A stretch of DNA of 64,000 bases from JBBQUN01 sp963717115 (GTDB lineage: Bacteria; Actinomycetota; Acidimicrobiia; Acidimicrobiales; SZUA-35): contig CAVQVO010000017.1 in NCBI GenBank assembly GCA_963717115.1, positions 1-64,000 of the forward strand, given 5' to 3'. The translations under genes and the position numbers were made by a program. Numbering within the stretch: the stretch's first letter is position 1; every line of letters starts with the position of its first letter. Below the pieces are notes generated by a model that ran no database searches, was not told the DNA's origin, and worked only from the letters and a program-made list of their open reading frames with translations. Of this stretch, positions 1 through 6,773 are shown one piece after another.

Positions 1-203
1 CGAGGCCCTGGTCAGGTCTGGTTTCTCACGAAGCCGAACCGACCGGGGCCTTCGACGTTTTCGGCCATCCGGGCGGCCACGACACGGTGGCCGGACTGGC
101 GATGGGCGAGGACGGTCCCCCACCGGCGCTGGTGCGGGTGGGGAAGACGTTCACCTGGTCCGACAACGCTTGTGGTCGCTTCGGCCGGCACGTCCAGGTC
201 TGA
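1..203 (+). CDS. C-terminal fragment of an unidentified protein (cut by window edge)
   Basis: The frame beginning at base 3 is open from the left edge to a TGA at 201-203 and has the G/C-rich third positions of its neighbours. The translated tail reads like real protein, with segments such as GAFDVFGHPGGHD and KTFTWSDNACGRFGRHVQV. I do not recognise a family, so no function is offered. The stop lies one base before a possible GTG start (205) of the downstream nuclease gene, which would make the two co-transcribed. Only about 67 codons are visible, so the call depends on codon bias and on the open left end. Confidence 0.4.
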   Translation, partial: RPWSGLVSHEAEPTGAFDVFGHPGGHDTVAGLAMGEDGPPPALVRVGKTFTWSDNACGRFGRHVQV

Positions 204-204
204 T

Positions 205-1239
205 GTGGCGGATGATGACAGCGTCGGACACCCCATCCACATCCACGCTCGCGTTCTCGCCGAGACGCTACTTTCGGGGGCTGTGGCCGAGTTCGTGATC
301 GCCCGAAATCCGGAGACGGAGTCGTCGTTGCCATTCCTGGTTCGGCTGCCGTTGCGGTCAGGGGCGATCGTGCTGAAGGTGCGCGACACCTGGCCCCGCA
401 CCGCCAAGATCTACTGTCACCCCACCGACGTCTGGCCCGACGACCTCGAGGTGGTGGAGTCGGTGCCGGTTCGTTCGATCGAGCGTCGCGGCGTGGCGGT
501 CGATGTGGTGTTGGACCGTGCCAGGGAGAACCGGTCGCAGTTCGTGTTCACCAAGGGCCGTGGCCGCGACATGGTGTTCTGGCAGTCGGCGCGCACCTCC
601 CGCCAGGCCCGGCCCTCGGTGCGGACCCCGACGGCCCGCGCCTCCGGCCAGGTGCTGGAGATCACGATCGACACTCGCGAGCGGTACGCCTGGAGGTTCG
701 TGGACCAACAGGCCAGCACGACCAAGGCAGCCTTGCCGGTCGGGGACTATGCGGTTCACTCTCCGGCCGGCCGGCTCTTGGCGGTTGTCGAGCGCAAGAG
801 CCTGAACGATCTGGTGTCCACGATCGGCGGAGGCAAACTGTGGATGCTGCTGGCTGCCTTGGCCGACCAACCCCATGGGGCGGTGGTGGTGGAGGACCGG
901 TACTCCCAGATCTTCAAACTCACTTACCAGCGCCCGTCGATGATCTCCGAAGCGTTGGCCGAGGCCGCAGTCCGCTACCCGACCGTTCCGGTCGTGTTCA
1001 CCGAAAATCGGGCGTTGGCCCAGGAATGGGCCTACCGGTTCCTCGGTGCTGCACTCGCCCACCACCACGCCGACCGGGTGGGTGCCGATCGTGTTGCTGC
1101 GGTCACCACGCAGCCGACCGTCACGGCATCGCCGAAGACGATCCGGGCGTGGGCCATCGACAATGGCCATCAGGTTGCCGATCGTGGACGGCTCCGTCCC
1201 GAGGTCGTGGCCGCCTACGAGGACGCGCACCGCCCATGA
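205..1239 (+). CDS. ERCC4-domain nuclease with C-terminal Lsr2-type DNA-binding domain
   Basis: About 344 aa from a GTG at 205; the frame is also open to a GTG at 172, so the start is uncertain. The ERCC4 (XPF-like) nuclease core lies at roughly residues 150-290. Its metal-site signature is visible: ITIDTRER near 153, GDY near 180 and VERKSLNDL near 195, matching the family pattern D...GD...ERKxxxD. The last 32 residues (IRAWAIDNGHQVADRGRL onward) match the DNA-binding end of Lsr2, which grips AT-rich minor grooves. The expected activity is structure-specific DNA cleavage targeted or tethered by Lsr2-like binding; cleavage follows from the family, the targeting is inference. No repair partner gene is adjacent apart from the unidentified fragment upstream. 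Confidence 0.8.
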   Translation: MADDDSVGHPIHIHARVLAETLLSGAVAEFVIARNPETESSLPFLVRLPLRSGAIVLKVRDTWPRTAKIYCHPTDVWPDDLEVVESVPVRSIERRGVAVDVVLDRARENRSQFVFTKGRGRDMVFWQSARTSRQARPSVRTPTARASGQVLEITIDTRERYAWRFVDQQASTTKAALPVGDYAVHSPAGRLLAVVERKSLNDLVSTIGGGKLWMLLAALADQPHGAVVVEDRYSQIFKLTYQRPSMISEALAEAAVRYPTVPVVFTENRALAQEWAYRFLGAALAHHHADRVGADRVAAVTTQPTVTASPKTIRAWAIDNGHQVADRGRLRPEVVAAYEDAHRP

Positions 1240-1303
1240 CGGTGATCATCACGAAACGAAGATCCATGGCTTCGACCCGGAGGGCCTCGTTTCGCCGCTG
1301 CGT

Positions 1304-2398
1304 TCAGCCGGCACCGGCGGCCGGTCGATCCCGGAGGGGGAGGGCGCGGATGGCGAGCTCGAGCACCAGCCGCTGGTCGGGTATCCGGGGCGAGTAGCCG
1401 GTCAATTCGGTGATGCGGTCCATCCGGTACGCCACCGACCGGGCGCCGAGATCGAGTTCGCGGGCGACTTCGGCCATGTTGCCTCCGTGATCGATGAACG
1501 ATCGCAGGGTCGGGATCAACGAGCCGCGGGGCGCCTGCTCGAGCGGTTCGATGACCCGCTCGATCAGGACGGTCGCAACGCGCCGATCGGCGCTGAGCAG
1601 CCGATCGAGCAACAGGTCGTCGAAGATGGCCACCGGCCCGGTCCCGAAGAGCCGACCGAGCCGGATCGCCTGCACGGCCTCGGCGTAGGACTCGCTGATC
1701 CCCTCGAGACCGATCCGGCGACCCCCGATCCCGATACTCCACGCACCGTGTTCGGCGGCCTGGATCGCCAGCCGGATCACGTCGAGCCCGCTCGGGTCGG
1801 CATCGGCGGCGACCACCACGAGTTGCCCGGCGCGGGTGAAGACCTCGAACGACCGCTCCGGCGCCCTCGCCGTGAGCTCGCGGCCCATCCTGGTGTGCAC
1901 GGGTCCACCGTCGGAGACGTGGCGTTCGCCCTCGACGACCACGACCACGAAGGTGGCGGCAACGACGAAGCCGACGAGTGCGGCTCGGTCGGTGAGACCT
2001 GGCGCCCCGTCGGTTCCGGCCAGCAGGTCGTCGACGAACTCCCGCCGGATCGACTCCTCGGCCCGGATGGACCGCCGCTGGGCGGCTTCGAATCCGGCGG
2101 CGAGTCCGGTGACCGCCTGCTCCGAAACCCGCCGCAGTGCCCGCCCCAACGGGATGGCCTGGTCGGCCGGCGCCGTGCCGAGCACCCCCTCCCAGAGCTG
2201 CCCGGTACCCCCGAAATAGGCCTCGACGAGACCGCTCAGCGACAGCCCGGTGTCGAAACCGGCCCCGCCGACCTCGACGAACAGGTCGGTCTCGCCGTCG
2301 GTGAGCTCACGCTGCTCGGCGGCCGCGTCGAGCACGGTCTCGAACAGCTGGGCGAGCCCGGGAACGCTGGGTGATCGATCGGCCGACGCGGCGGACAC
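1304..2398 (-). CDS. PucR/CdaR-type helix-turn-helix transcriptional regulator
   Basis: 364 aa from a GTG at 2398; reading further upstream in this frame gives only antisense-like sequence. The C-terminal 60-70 residues form the PucR-type HTH, with the typical segments FIDHGGNMAEVARELDLGAR and SVAYRMDRITELTGYSP. The middle part has a GGDEF-like diguanylate-cyclase-related fold common in CdaR proteins but lacks a catalytic GGDEF, and the N-terminus is helical and ligand-sensing in style. Such proteins usually activate catabolic genes in response to a small molecule. The gene stands alone, convergent with the nuclease gene and downstream of the USP-like gene, so its targets cannot be read from context. 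Confidence 0.8.
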   Translation of the reverse strand: MSAASADRSPSVPGLAQLFETVLDAAAEQRELTDGETDLFVEVGGAGFDTGLSLSGLVEAYFGGTGQLWEGVLGTAPADQAIPLGRALRRVSEQAVTGLAAGFEAAQRRSIRAEESIRREFVDDLLAGTDGAPGLTDRAALVGFVVAATFVVVVVEGERHVSDGGPVHTRMGRELTARAPERSFEVFTRAGQLVVVAADADPSGLDVIRLAIQAAEHGAWSIGIGGRRIGLEGISESYAEAVQAIRLGRLFGTGPVAIFDDLLLDRLLSADRRVATVLIERVIEPLEQAPRGSLIPTLRSFIDHGGNMAEVARELDLGARSVAYRMDRITELTGYSPRIPDQRLVLELAIRALPLRDRPAAGAG

Positions 2399-2474
2399 GG
2401 GATCACCGTAGGCGATGACCGTGGGTGATCGGCGGGCGGTCGGACCATGGGCGGGAGGCCCGACCGCCCGCGCC

Positions 2475-3026
2475 TCAGGGAGAAGGGTCGGAGATCGGAG
2501 GCGACGGCAAGGGGTCTCGTTCGAGGCGGCTGCGGATCTCGTCGGCCAGGGCCTGCGAGCGGTGACGGTCGGCGTGATCGGGAACCAGGATCGTGCTCGC
2601 CCCGGCGGATCGAGCTGCGTCGACCACGGCCCGAGCCGAACGCCGGAGCTGTCGGCGAGCGAACAGCGAGGCCGTGAACGGAGCCGTGACGGTGCGGTGG
2701 ACATGCTTCGACGCACCGAGTCGATCCGAGACGCTGGACAGATTCGCCCGCACGGCGCTCTCGACGCAGGCCTGGTGCTCCCGCAGTTCGGCGTAGGTGA
2801 GGAGTACCACGGCACCCATGCCACAGTCCGTCGGGGGCAGGGCCGGCTCCATGAGCCGCGGGTGGATCAGCACGATCCGGGTGTCGGCCGGGAGGGTGTC
2901 GAGCCACGCCATGTCGTCGAGGCGCCCGTCGGTGTCGAGGACCACGGCCACGGTCGGCCGCCGTGGGGTCTCGGCCGGGCCGCGCGTCACCGGTGTGGTG
3001 GGGAGGGGGCGCAGGCTCAGGACCAT
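2475..3026 (-). CDS. Small universal-stress-protein-like hypothetical protein
   Basis: 183 aa from the ATG at 3026. It begins with a beta-strand-like stretch (TVAVVLDTDGRLDD), has an Arg-rich helical middle and ends with a strand followed by an acidic/basic helix (ASTILVPDHADRH). The overall alternation of strands and helices and the position in a stress-protein neighbourhood suggest a diverged USP-like or Rossmann-type fold, but no USP ATP-binding motif (G-2x-G-9x-G-S/T) is visible. The function is unknown. A hairpin at 3087-3113 separates it from the CBS gene, so it probably has its own promoter or relies on read-through. Confidence 0.55.
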   Translation of the reverse strand: MVLSLRPLPTTPVTRGPAETPRRPTVAVVLDTDGRLDDMAWLDTLPADTRIVLIHPRLMEPALPPTDCGMGAVVLLTYAELREHQACVESAVRANLSSVSDRLGASKHVHRTVTAPFTASLFARRQLRRSARAVVDAARSAGASTILVPDHADRHRSQALADEIRSRLERDPLPSPPISDPSP

Positions 3027-3086
3027 GGAGCGAGCATGACGGTCGAACGGGCGCCGTTCCATGACGAGCGCGGCGATCTTCGCCCG

Positions 3087-3113
3087 CCGATTTCGCCGAA
3101 TCGGCGAAATCGG
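3087..3113 (-). terminator. 27-bp near-perfect palindrome, likely terminator after the CBS gene
   Basis: Two 13-base arms (CCGATTTCGCCGA and TCGGCGAAATCGG) are perfectly complementary around a single central base. The element lies 12 bp beyond the stop codon of the minus-strand CBS gene and 60 bp before the next minus-strand start. It has no clear U-tract, which is common in high-GC actinobacterial hairpins. An operator role for the downstream gene is the alternative reading. Confidence 0.55.
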
Positions 3114-3124
3114 GGCCCTCGACG

Positions 3125-3535
3125 TCAGCGGCGACTGGAACTCAGGAGCGCATCGACGATGTCGCGCATCGACACGATCCCGATGCGGTCGTCGTCGGTG
3201 ACGATCAGGTGTCGCACGCCCGAGACCATCATCAGTTCGGCGGCGTCGTCGATCGACTGATCGGCAGCCACGGTGATCACCGGCGTCGACGCCAGGGCGG
3301 CGGCGCCGAGGTCGGCGGTGCCGGCGGCCACGGCCCGGACGACGTCTCGTTCGGTGACGATGCCGAGCTGCCCGTCGGGCAGGCGAACGGGGAGCGCACT
3401 GCACCCGGCCTCGGACATCCGAGCGGCGATCGATTGCAGCGAGTCGGCCGGTGCACCTTCGTGCACGGCGAAGGCCGTCAGCGATCGCACGGGATCGGTG
3501 AGGCCTTCGGGCATCGAGAACGAGAATCCGACCAT
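3125..3535 (-). CDS. Tandem CBS-domain protein
   Basis: 136 aa from the ATG at 3535, which is preceded by a very good ribosome binding site (AGGAGG, five bases upstream). The protein is almost entirely one CBS pair (Bateman module): the first domain spans about residues 24-78 (LGIVTERDVVRAVAAG), the second about 83-134 (IGIVSMRDIVDALLS). CBS pairs bind adenosine nucleotides such as AMP or ATP. Stand-alone CBS pairs occur beside DevR/DosR-type regulators in Actinobacteria, which fits the kinase and response regulator next door. The partner or enzyme it controls is not identifiable here. Confidence 0.85.
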   Translation of the reverse strand: MVGFSFSMPEGLTDPVRSLTAFAVHEGAPADSLQSIAARMSEAGCSALPVRLPDGQLGIVTERDVVRAVAAGTADLGAAALASTPVITVAADQSIDDAAELMMVSGVRHLIVTDDDRIGIVSMRDIVDALLSSSRR

Positions 3536-3597
3536 GACGGCCTCCTGGCGTATCGAGGATCGCTGACTCGATGCAAGCGCATCGGGGACGGTTGCGC

Positions 3598-3615
3598 CAG
3601 GGTCGTCGGACCCTG
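3598..3615 (-). terminator. Short inverted repeat after the histidine kinase gene
   Basis: Perfect 7-base arms CAGGGTC and GACCCTG with a 4-base spacer lie immediately beyond the histidine kinase stop codon (3618) and 63 bp before the CBS gene start. It may be a weak terminator or attenuator between the two genes, or an operator for the CBS gene. The stem alone is marginal for termination. Confidence 0.35.
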
Positions 3616-3617
3616 AC

Positions 3618-4646
3618 TCAGCCGAGGGACCGGACCGGGACCCGCCACACGAGGTCGGTGCCGCCGTCGGCGATCCGGCTGATCCGCATCGCCCCACCGA
3701 GCTGCGCGGCCCGGTCGCGGAGGTTGTTGAGCCCGAATCCCGGGGGTGACGAGGCGTCGAAGCCGACTCCGTCGTCGATGACGCGGAGTTCGAGTGTCTG
3801 GCCCGACGACACGGTGATCGAGACCGAGACCGATTCGGCCCGTGCGTGGCGCACGACATTGGCCAGCGCCTCGTTGATCGTCGGGAGCAGCTGTTCCCCC
3901 AGCTCGGGTGGCAGGGTGTCGATGCGCTCGTCGACGTCGAGGGCGATCGAACACTGGACGCTGGCGTCGTGCCGGTCGACCAACGACCGGATCTGGGTGG
4001 TGAGCGCCGCGTTCGAATGGGTGAGGTGGAAGATGGCGTCTCGGATCACCGAGATCGTCTCGTCGAGTTCGTTGATCGTGCCCCCGGCCCGCTCCCGGAG
4101 GCGTTCGGGATCGTTGAGCGCCGATTGCAGACGCATGCCGACGGCGAAGAGGCGCTGGATGACCAGGTCGTGGAGGTCGCGGGCGATCCGATCGCGGTCT
4201 TCGACCACGGCGAGCCGCTGCCGCATGACGGTCTTCTCGCGGCCGGCGCGAACCTTGTCGGTCACGTTCCGCACGATCGCCATCACGTAACGGTTGCCGT
4301 CGACGGCAACCGGGCTCAGCGCGATCTCGACCGGAACCAGCGATCCATCGGCTCGCAGCGCCGACACCTGCGAGTGAGGGTCGGCCATCTGCCGGATCCG
4401 GGGAGCGTCGTGATACGAACGTCGCTGGGCGGCGTGCCCGGGACGGAAGGCGGCGGGGACCAGATCGTCGATGGAGCGTCGCAGGAGTTCGTCCCGATCG
4501 TGGCCGAACAGCTCGACGGCCTGCTGGTTGACGACCCGAATGGCGCCATGGGGGTCGACGACGACGATGGCGTCGGGTGCGGCGTCGAGGAACTCCTCAG
4601 AGAACGACACAGAACCGGTCTCGGTGGTCGATTCGATTTCGCGCAT
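3618..4646 (-). CDS. PAS-domain sensor histidine kinase, DevS/NarX type (HisKA_3)
   Basis: 342 aa, apparently cytosolic with no membrane segment. An N-terminal PAS domain covers residues 17-130 (DAIVVVDPHGAIRVVNQQA). The HisKA_3 dimerisation helix follows at about 150-215, with phospho-acceptor His159 in RDRIARDLHDLVIQRLF. The HATPase domain has its N-box (NEALANVVRHA, near 258-268), G1 box (DDGVGF, near 291) and GLNNLRDRAAQLGG. It probably phosphorylates the LuxR-type regulator encoded just upstream at 4755-5432. Unlike mycobacterial DevS it has a PAS rather than haem-GAF domains, so the signal cannot be read; haem or flavin in the PAS is possible but not shown. Confidence 0.88.
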   Translation of the reverse strand: MREIESTTETGSVSFSEEFLDAAPDAIVVVDPHGAIRVVNQQAVELFGHDRDELLRRSIDDLVPAAFRPGHAAQRRSYHDAPRIRQMADPHSQVSALRADGSLVPVEIALSPVAVDGNRYVMAIVRNVTDKVRAGREKTVMRQRLAVVEDRDRIARDLHDLVIQRLFAVGMRLQSALNDPERLRERAGGTINELDETISVIRDAIFHLTHSNAALTTQIRSLVDRHDASVQCSIALDVDERIDTLPPELGEQLLPTINEALANVVRHARAESVSVSITVSSGQTLELRVIDDGVGFDASSPPGFGLNNLRDRAAQLGGAMRISRIADGGTDLVWRVPVRSLG

Positions 4647-4754
4647 GCAGCGGGGCCGATCCGGGGAACTCGCGACGATGTCGAGACAACGTTAGTGCCA
4701 TGACGGTCCCGGGAGAGAATTGTGACCGATGGCCACGTCCCGGGCCAGGGGCGG

Positions 4755-5432
4755 TCATTCGTACCGGGTTCGTCGTCGCTCGTCGAGTCGGGCGGCGAAG
4801 GCGGCCGCCTCGGTCCGCCGATGCATCCCCAGCTTGGCCAGCAGATTCGAGACGTAGTTCTTGACCGTCTTCTCGGCCAGGAACAGCTCGTCGGCGATCT
4901 GGCGGTTCGAGCAACCGGAGCCGATGAGATCGAAGATCCGCCGCTCCTGGGGTGTCAGGGCGTCGAGCGGGCCCTCCTCGGATTCCCGGAGTCGCTTCAG
5001 ACCCATCCGGGTGGTGGCGTTGTCGAGCAGCTGGGCGCCGCCGGCGACCTTGCGGATCGACTCGACCAGATCGTTGCCTCGGATCTGTTTCAGGACGTAC
5101 CCGGCGGCTCCGGCCTCGGCGGCATCGACCAGCGCCCGGTCATCGGCGAACGACGTCAGGATCAGGCAGATCGTCTCGGGATGCTGGGCCCGGATCGTCC
5201 GGCACACCTCGATGCCGTTGCTCTCGCCTCCGAGGCGGACGTCGAGCACGGCCACGTCGGGCTGGAGCGACCCGACGAGGCGGAGGGCCTCGGACGCCTC
5301 GCCGGCCTGACCGACGACGGTCATGTCGGCTTCGGATTCGATCAGTTCGCAGAGGCCGAGCCGCACGATCTCGTGGTCGTCGAGCAGGAACACACGGATC
5401 GTCGTCTGGTCTTCACTGGTCACGGGGAGCAT
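4755..5432 (-). CDS. LuxR/NarL-family response regulator (DevR-like)
   Basis: 225 aa from the ATG at 5432. The receiver domain (about 11-130) has the acidic pair Asp18/Asp19, phospho-acceptor Asp64 in AVLDVRLGG, switch Thr93 and Lys115 (GYVLKQIRG). The C-terminal LuxR HTH (about 155-220) contains LTPQERRIFDLIGSGCSNRQ and KTVKNYVSNLLAKL, very close to the DosR/DevR type. A longer TTG-started version (5474) is possible, but a TACGTT -10 box at 5473-5478 overlaps it. The regulator gene lies 109 bp upstream of its probable kinase gene. A DosR-box-like palindrome upstream suggests autoregulation. Confidence 0.9.
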   Translation of the reverse strand: MLPVTSEDQTTIRVFLLDDHEIVRLGLCELIESEADMTVVGQAGEASEALRLVGSLQPDVAVLDVRLGGESNGIEVCRTIRAQHPETICLILTSFADDRALVDAAEAGAAGYVLKQIRGNDLVESIRKVAGGAQLLDNATTRMGLKRLRESEEGPLDALTPQERRIFDLIGSGCSNRQIADELFLAEKTVKNYVSNLLAKLGMHRRTEAAAFAARLDERRRTRYE

Positions 5433-5472
5433 CACCTCGGAGTGAGCGTCGAGCCACTCAGAATGAGCACCC

Positions 5473-5478
5473 AACGTA
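5473..5478 (-). promoter_or_regulatory. Candidate -10 box (TACGTT) for the DevR-like gene
   Basis: On the minus strand TACGTT matches the actinobacterial -10 pattern TANNNT. It would place the transcript start near 5466, giving a leader of about 34 nt to the ATG at 5432. The DosR-box-like site sits immediately upstream, over the -35 position. Confidence 0.4.
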
Positions 5479-5485
5479 GACGATC

Positions 5486-5505
5486 CTAGGGACCAAAGTC
5501 ACGAG
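5486..5505 (-). promoter_or_regulatory. DosR-box-like 20-bp palindromic site
   Basis: Read on the minus strand the site is CTCGTGACTTTGGTCCCTAG. Compared with the mycobacterial DosR consensus (TTSGGGACTWWAGTCCCSAA) it agrees at 15 of 20 positions, including both GAC/GTC half-site cores. It overlaps the last codons of the small DHp-like gene and lies directly upstream of the -10 box of the DevR-like gene, as expected for autoregulation. Chance similarity is possible because part of the site is coding. Confidence 0.4.
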
Positions 5506-5686
5506 CTGGAGACTGGGAGAGCTCCCGGATCAGTCGGTCCAAGACGTCGATCGCCTTCTCCAGGCGCTCCCGATCGTCGGCCCGTGTGTCCTCGTCGAGA
5601 CAGAGTTGCAGGCTGAGCCCGGCTGCGTACAGGTGCTGGACGATGTGTTCGCTCCGCTCGTCGAGGTCCCAGCGTTCAACGGCCAT
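5486..5686 (-). CDS. Orphan HisKA_3-like dimerisation helix mini-protein lacking the phospho-acceptor His
   Basis: 66 aa from the ATG at 5686. Nearly the whole protein aligns with the DHp helices of the neighbouring kinase: EHIVQHLYAAGLSLQLCLDE here against DLVIQRLFAVGMRLQSALND there, followed by a second helix (KAIDVLDRLIRELSQ) matching NELDETISVIRDAI. At the position of the kinase His there is Ser, and no PAS or ATPase domain is attached. It sits between the USP gene and the DevR-like gene on the same strand. It could dimerise with the kinase or bind the regulator as a decoy, or be a remnant of a deleted kinase. The gene is short, so existence as a protein is probable rather than certain. 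Confidence 0.6.
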   Translation of the reverse strand: MAVERWDLDERSEHIVQHLYAAGLSLQLCLDEDTRADDRERLEKAIDVLDRLIRELSQSPARDFGP

Positions 5687-5757
5687 GGGAGGATCGTGAC
5701 GGTCGAGACCATCTCCAGCGAGGGCACTTGGTCACAAAGGCCGTGATCCGGCCGGCC

Positions 5758-6582
5758 TCACGACCCCGAGAGGTTCGTGGGCCGGATCGTCAGGATCGGG
5801 ACCAGAGCGGTGCGGGCGACGGCGCTCGTGGTACTGCCGGCGGTGAGACGCGCCAGACCCGTGGCGCCGTGCGTGGCCATGGCGATCACCGACGAGGTGG
5901 CCGGTGTGGCCCGCTCGACGATGGCCGGAGCCGCATGGGAGAAGTGGAGGACGTCGTAGTCGACGGAGCGGTCGGTCCGCGCCCGGAGTCGGTCGGCCAG
6001 TCGATGGAGTCCCGCCGTCTCGCTGAGGTCGCCGTGGGACTGGTCGGCCAGTGTGGCAGCTGCCGGGTCGAGCACGCTGAGCAACATCATCGGAGCTCCG
6101 AACGCCTCGGCCCAGGCCACGGCCGCAGGGACGATGCCCTCGGATGTCCCGCTGTCGTCGGAGGCCAGCACCACGGACCGCGTGGGATCGAAGTCGGTGA
6201 CCCGGCAGCTGGGGCCGACCAGGACGATCGGTACGCCACTCTTGCGAACCACCTCGTTGGCCACGCTCCCGGCGAACAGTTCGGATCGACCACGACCGTG
6301 CGTCGACAGCACCAGGAGCGCGTCGGATCCGACGAGTTCGAGGAGTTGGTCGGCGACCCGACCGGACGGTTCCTCGATCGTGAGTGTCACGTCGAGATCG
6401 CCGACGCTGCGAGCGCCGAGCGCGACGCGGATGTCGACTTCGACCTGATTGAGGTAGTGCCGATCGGCATAGCTGACCACGTGCAACGGCACCGCCAGGT
6501 GCTTGGCCATGGGGACGGCGACGTCGAGGGCCCGCTCGGACTCGACCGAGCCATCCAGGGCGGTGACGATTGTTCCGAACAT
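5758..6582 (-). CDS. Tandem-domain universal stress protein (UspA family)
   Basis: 274 aa with two USP domains (about 1-135 and 140-270). Each starts with a beta strand and acidic residue (TIVTALDGS; SVVLASDDS). Each ends with an ATP-site style segment: STHGRGRSELFAGSVANEV in the first and ATHGATGLARLTAGSTTSAV in the second, close to the G-2x-G-9x-G-S/T signature of ATP-binding USPs. Tandem USPs are classic members of DevR/DosR regulons in Actinobacteria, consistent with the adjacent regulator. It is transcribed divergently from the ABC exporter gene. Its biochemical role is probably nucleotide-dependent stress adaptation in the cytosol. Confidence 0.88.
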   Translation of the reverse strand: MFGTIVTALDGSVESERALDVAVPMAKHLAVPLHVVSYADRHYLNQVEVDIRVALGARSVGDLDVTLTIEEPSGRVADQLLELVGSDALLVLSTHGRGRSELFAGSVANEVVRKSGVPIVLVGPSCRVTDFDPTRSVVLASDDSGTSEGIVPAAVAWAEAFGAPMMLLSVLDPAAATLADQSHGDLSETAGLHRLADRLRARTDRSVDYDVLHFSHAAPAIVERATPATSSVIAMATHGATGLARLTAGSTTSAVARTALVPILTIRPTNLSGS

Positions 6583-6759
6583 GGCGCGACCTTCTTCCGG
6601 GGGCTGTCGGTGGTTCCGTGGCCTCGAACCCCCGGGGATCGGGGGAGCGGCGGGCCTGTGGCCTTCCCCACTTCCACCATGGCCCCCGGGCTCGATTCGG
6701 GGCAGGGCCGTTCGTCACAGCCTGTCGAACCCGGTCAAGGTCGACGCGCGGCGCCCCGT

Positions 6760-6765
6760 TAGCCT
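6760..6765 (+). promoter_or_regulatory. Candidate -10 box (TAGCCT) giving a leaderless ABC exporter transcript
   Basis: TAGCCT fits TANNNT and ends eight bases before the ATG at 6774. That is the spacing expected when transcription starts at or next to the start codon. No ribosome binding site is visible in front of the gene. Confidence 0.35.
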
Positions 6766-6773
6766 GACCCCTG

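Noticed and set aside
5486..5686. Frameshifted end of a larger histidine kinase
   Set aside because: Neither the upstream nor downstream sequence in other frames shows PAS, GAF or HATPase motifs, so it is not a simple frameshift of a full kinase.
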